A stretch of DNA of 64,000 nt from Streptomyces sp. NP160 (GTDB lineage Bacteria; Actinomycetota; Actinomycetes; Actinomycetales; Quadrisphaeraceae). Positions 63,807-64,000 of the stretch are shown here, piece after piece (the stretch's first letter is position 1; every line of letters begins with the position of its first letter). The notes beneath the pieces were generated by a model, which had not been told where the DNA came from, ran no database searches, and saw only the letters and a list, made by a program, of their open reading frames with translations. Where the stretch lies: positions 1 to 64,000 of the forward strand of contig NZ_VDMJ01000009.1 in assembly GCF_006335115.1 (NCBI RefSeq). Reading direction: 5' to 3'. The translations under genes and the position numbers were made by a program.

Positions 63807-64000
63807 GTCCGCCGCTGGGTCCGGCCCTTGGCCCAGGGCGCGCGGCGGGGCGGCGAGGTGCTCGAGCAGCTGCTCGGGCGCCAGCGCCCTCGACCACAGC
63901 CAGCCCTGCCCGAGGCGGACGCCGAGGTCGAGGACCATGCGCGCCTGCGCCTCCTCCTCGATGCCCTCGGCCACCACCTCCAGGTCGAGGGAGCGCGAGA
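63765..64000 (-). CDS. EAL domain protein, C-terminal end (cut by window)
   Basis: The visible 77 residues are the end of an EAL-type cyclic-di-GMP phosphodiesterase domain. LDLEVVAEGIEEEAQARMVL and DLGVRLGQGWLWSRALAPEQ correspond to the conserved late motifs (VVAEGVE and the usual GxxxQGYxxxxP). The usual QGY is QGW here. The N-terminal part, including the EAL motif itself, lies outside the window, so activity cannot be judged. A Gly/Asp/Gln-rich tail follows the domain. Confidence 0.85.
   Translation of the reverse strand, partial: SRSLDLEVVAEGIEEEAQARMVLDLGVRLGQGWLWSRALAPEQLLEHLAAPPRALGQGPDPAADSGQGDPQQAVVAG

Overview
The window is about 64 kb of very GC-rich chromosomal DNA with GTG/ATG starts, many 4-base GTGA/ATGA stop-start overlaps and almost no spacer DNA. 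Gene content (SoxR, NdgR-type IclR regulator, CofC for F420, actinobacterial ilv/leu layout, rpmF-rnc-mutM-smc order) points to an actinomycete (Actinomycetota), perhaps near Kineosporiales, although the order is a guess. There is no rRNA, prophage, transposon or CRISPR array. Two tRNA genes are present.

Layout. 0-17 kb is housekeeping: the smc start, acyP, mutM, rnc, rpmF, yceD, coaD, rsmD and recG on the minus strand, then rpmB, soxR/sod with a flavin reductase, thiL, DUF3515 and ddl. 17-25 kb holds a PLP sulfur-amino-acid enzyme, then an overlapping minus-strand run (response regulator, polysaccharide deacetylase, two tandem DMT transporters, glycolipid-type glycosyltransferase) with its histidine kinase divergent, then hsp20. 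25-29 kb carries gpsA, plsC, cofC and murA. 29-33 kb has leuDC with its IclR regulator, and a MerR/DUF4188 divergent pair. 33-37 kb has tRNA-Glu, tRNA-Gln, a CPBP protease, gltX and a FAH-family enzyme. 37-41 kb has a NarL-type two-component pair and rnhA. 41-58.5 kb is dominated by branched-chain amino acid synthesis (ilvE-cimA, leuB, ilvBN, ilvC, ilvD), interspersed with an LssY-like membrane protein, a frameshifted small gene, an ABC exporter, a DUF2252 protein, an APC permease, a universal stress protein and a DUF2256/DUF3253 protein. 58.5-64 kb has a 2-hydroxyacid dehydrogenase, a second NarL-type pair, a PQQ-type sugar dehydrogenase lipoprotein and the end of an EAL protein.

How it works together. 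Every step from pyruvate to valine, leucine and isoleucine is represented except leuA; cimA with leuCD and leuB can supply 2-oxobutanoate without threonine deaminase. Control signals are visible: a 13-residue ilvB leader peptide rich in Ile/Leu/Val followed by an attenuator, a dyad shared by the ilvD and ilvE promoters, and the divergent NdgR-type regulator at leuCD. Many genes lack a Shine-Dalgarno sequence and instead have a TANNNT-like -10 box ending 6-8 bases before the start codon, so leaderless transcription appears common.

Most notable are: (1) the two-component-linked envelope operon, which resembles Arn-type lipid modification in composition; (2) a SoxR box placed in the sod promoter as in E. 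coli soxS; (3) the CTACG-N4-CGTAG dyad at ilvD and ilvE; (4) two abutting perfect dyads between MerR and DUF4188; (5) an rnc reading frame with no ATG/GTG/TTG start in its expected position. All functional statements rest on reading the sequence and family knowledge; no searches were run.
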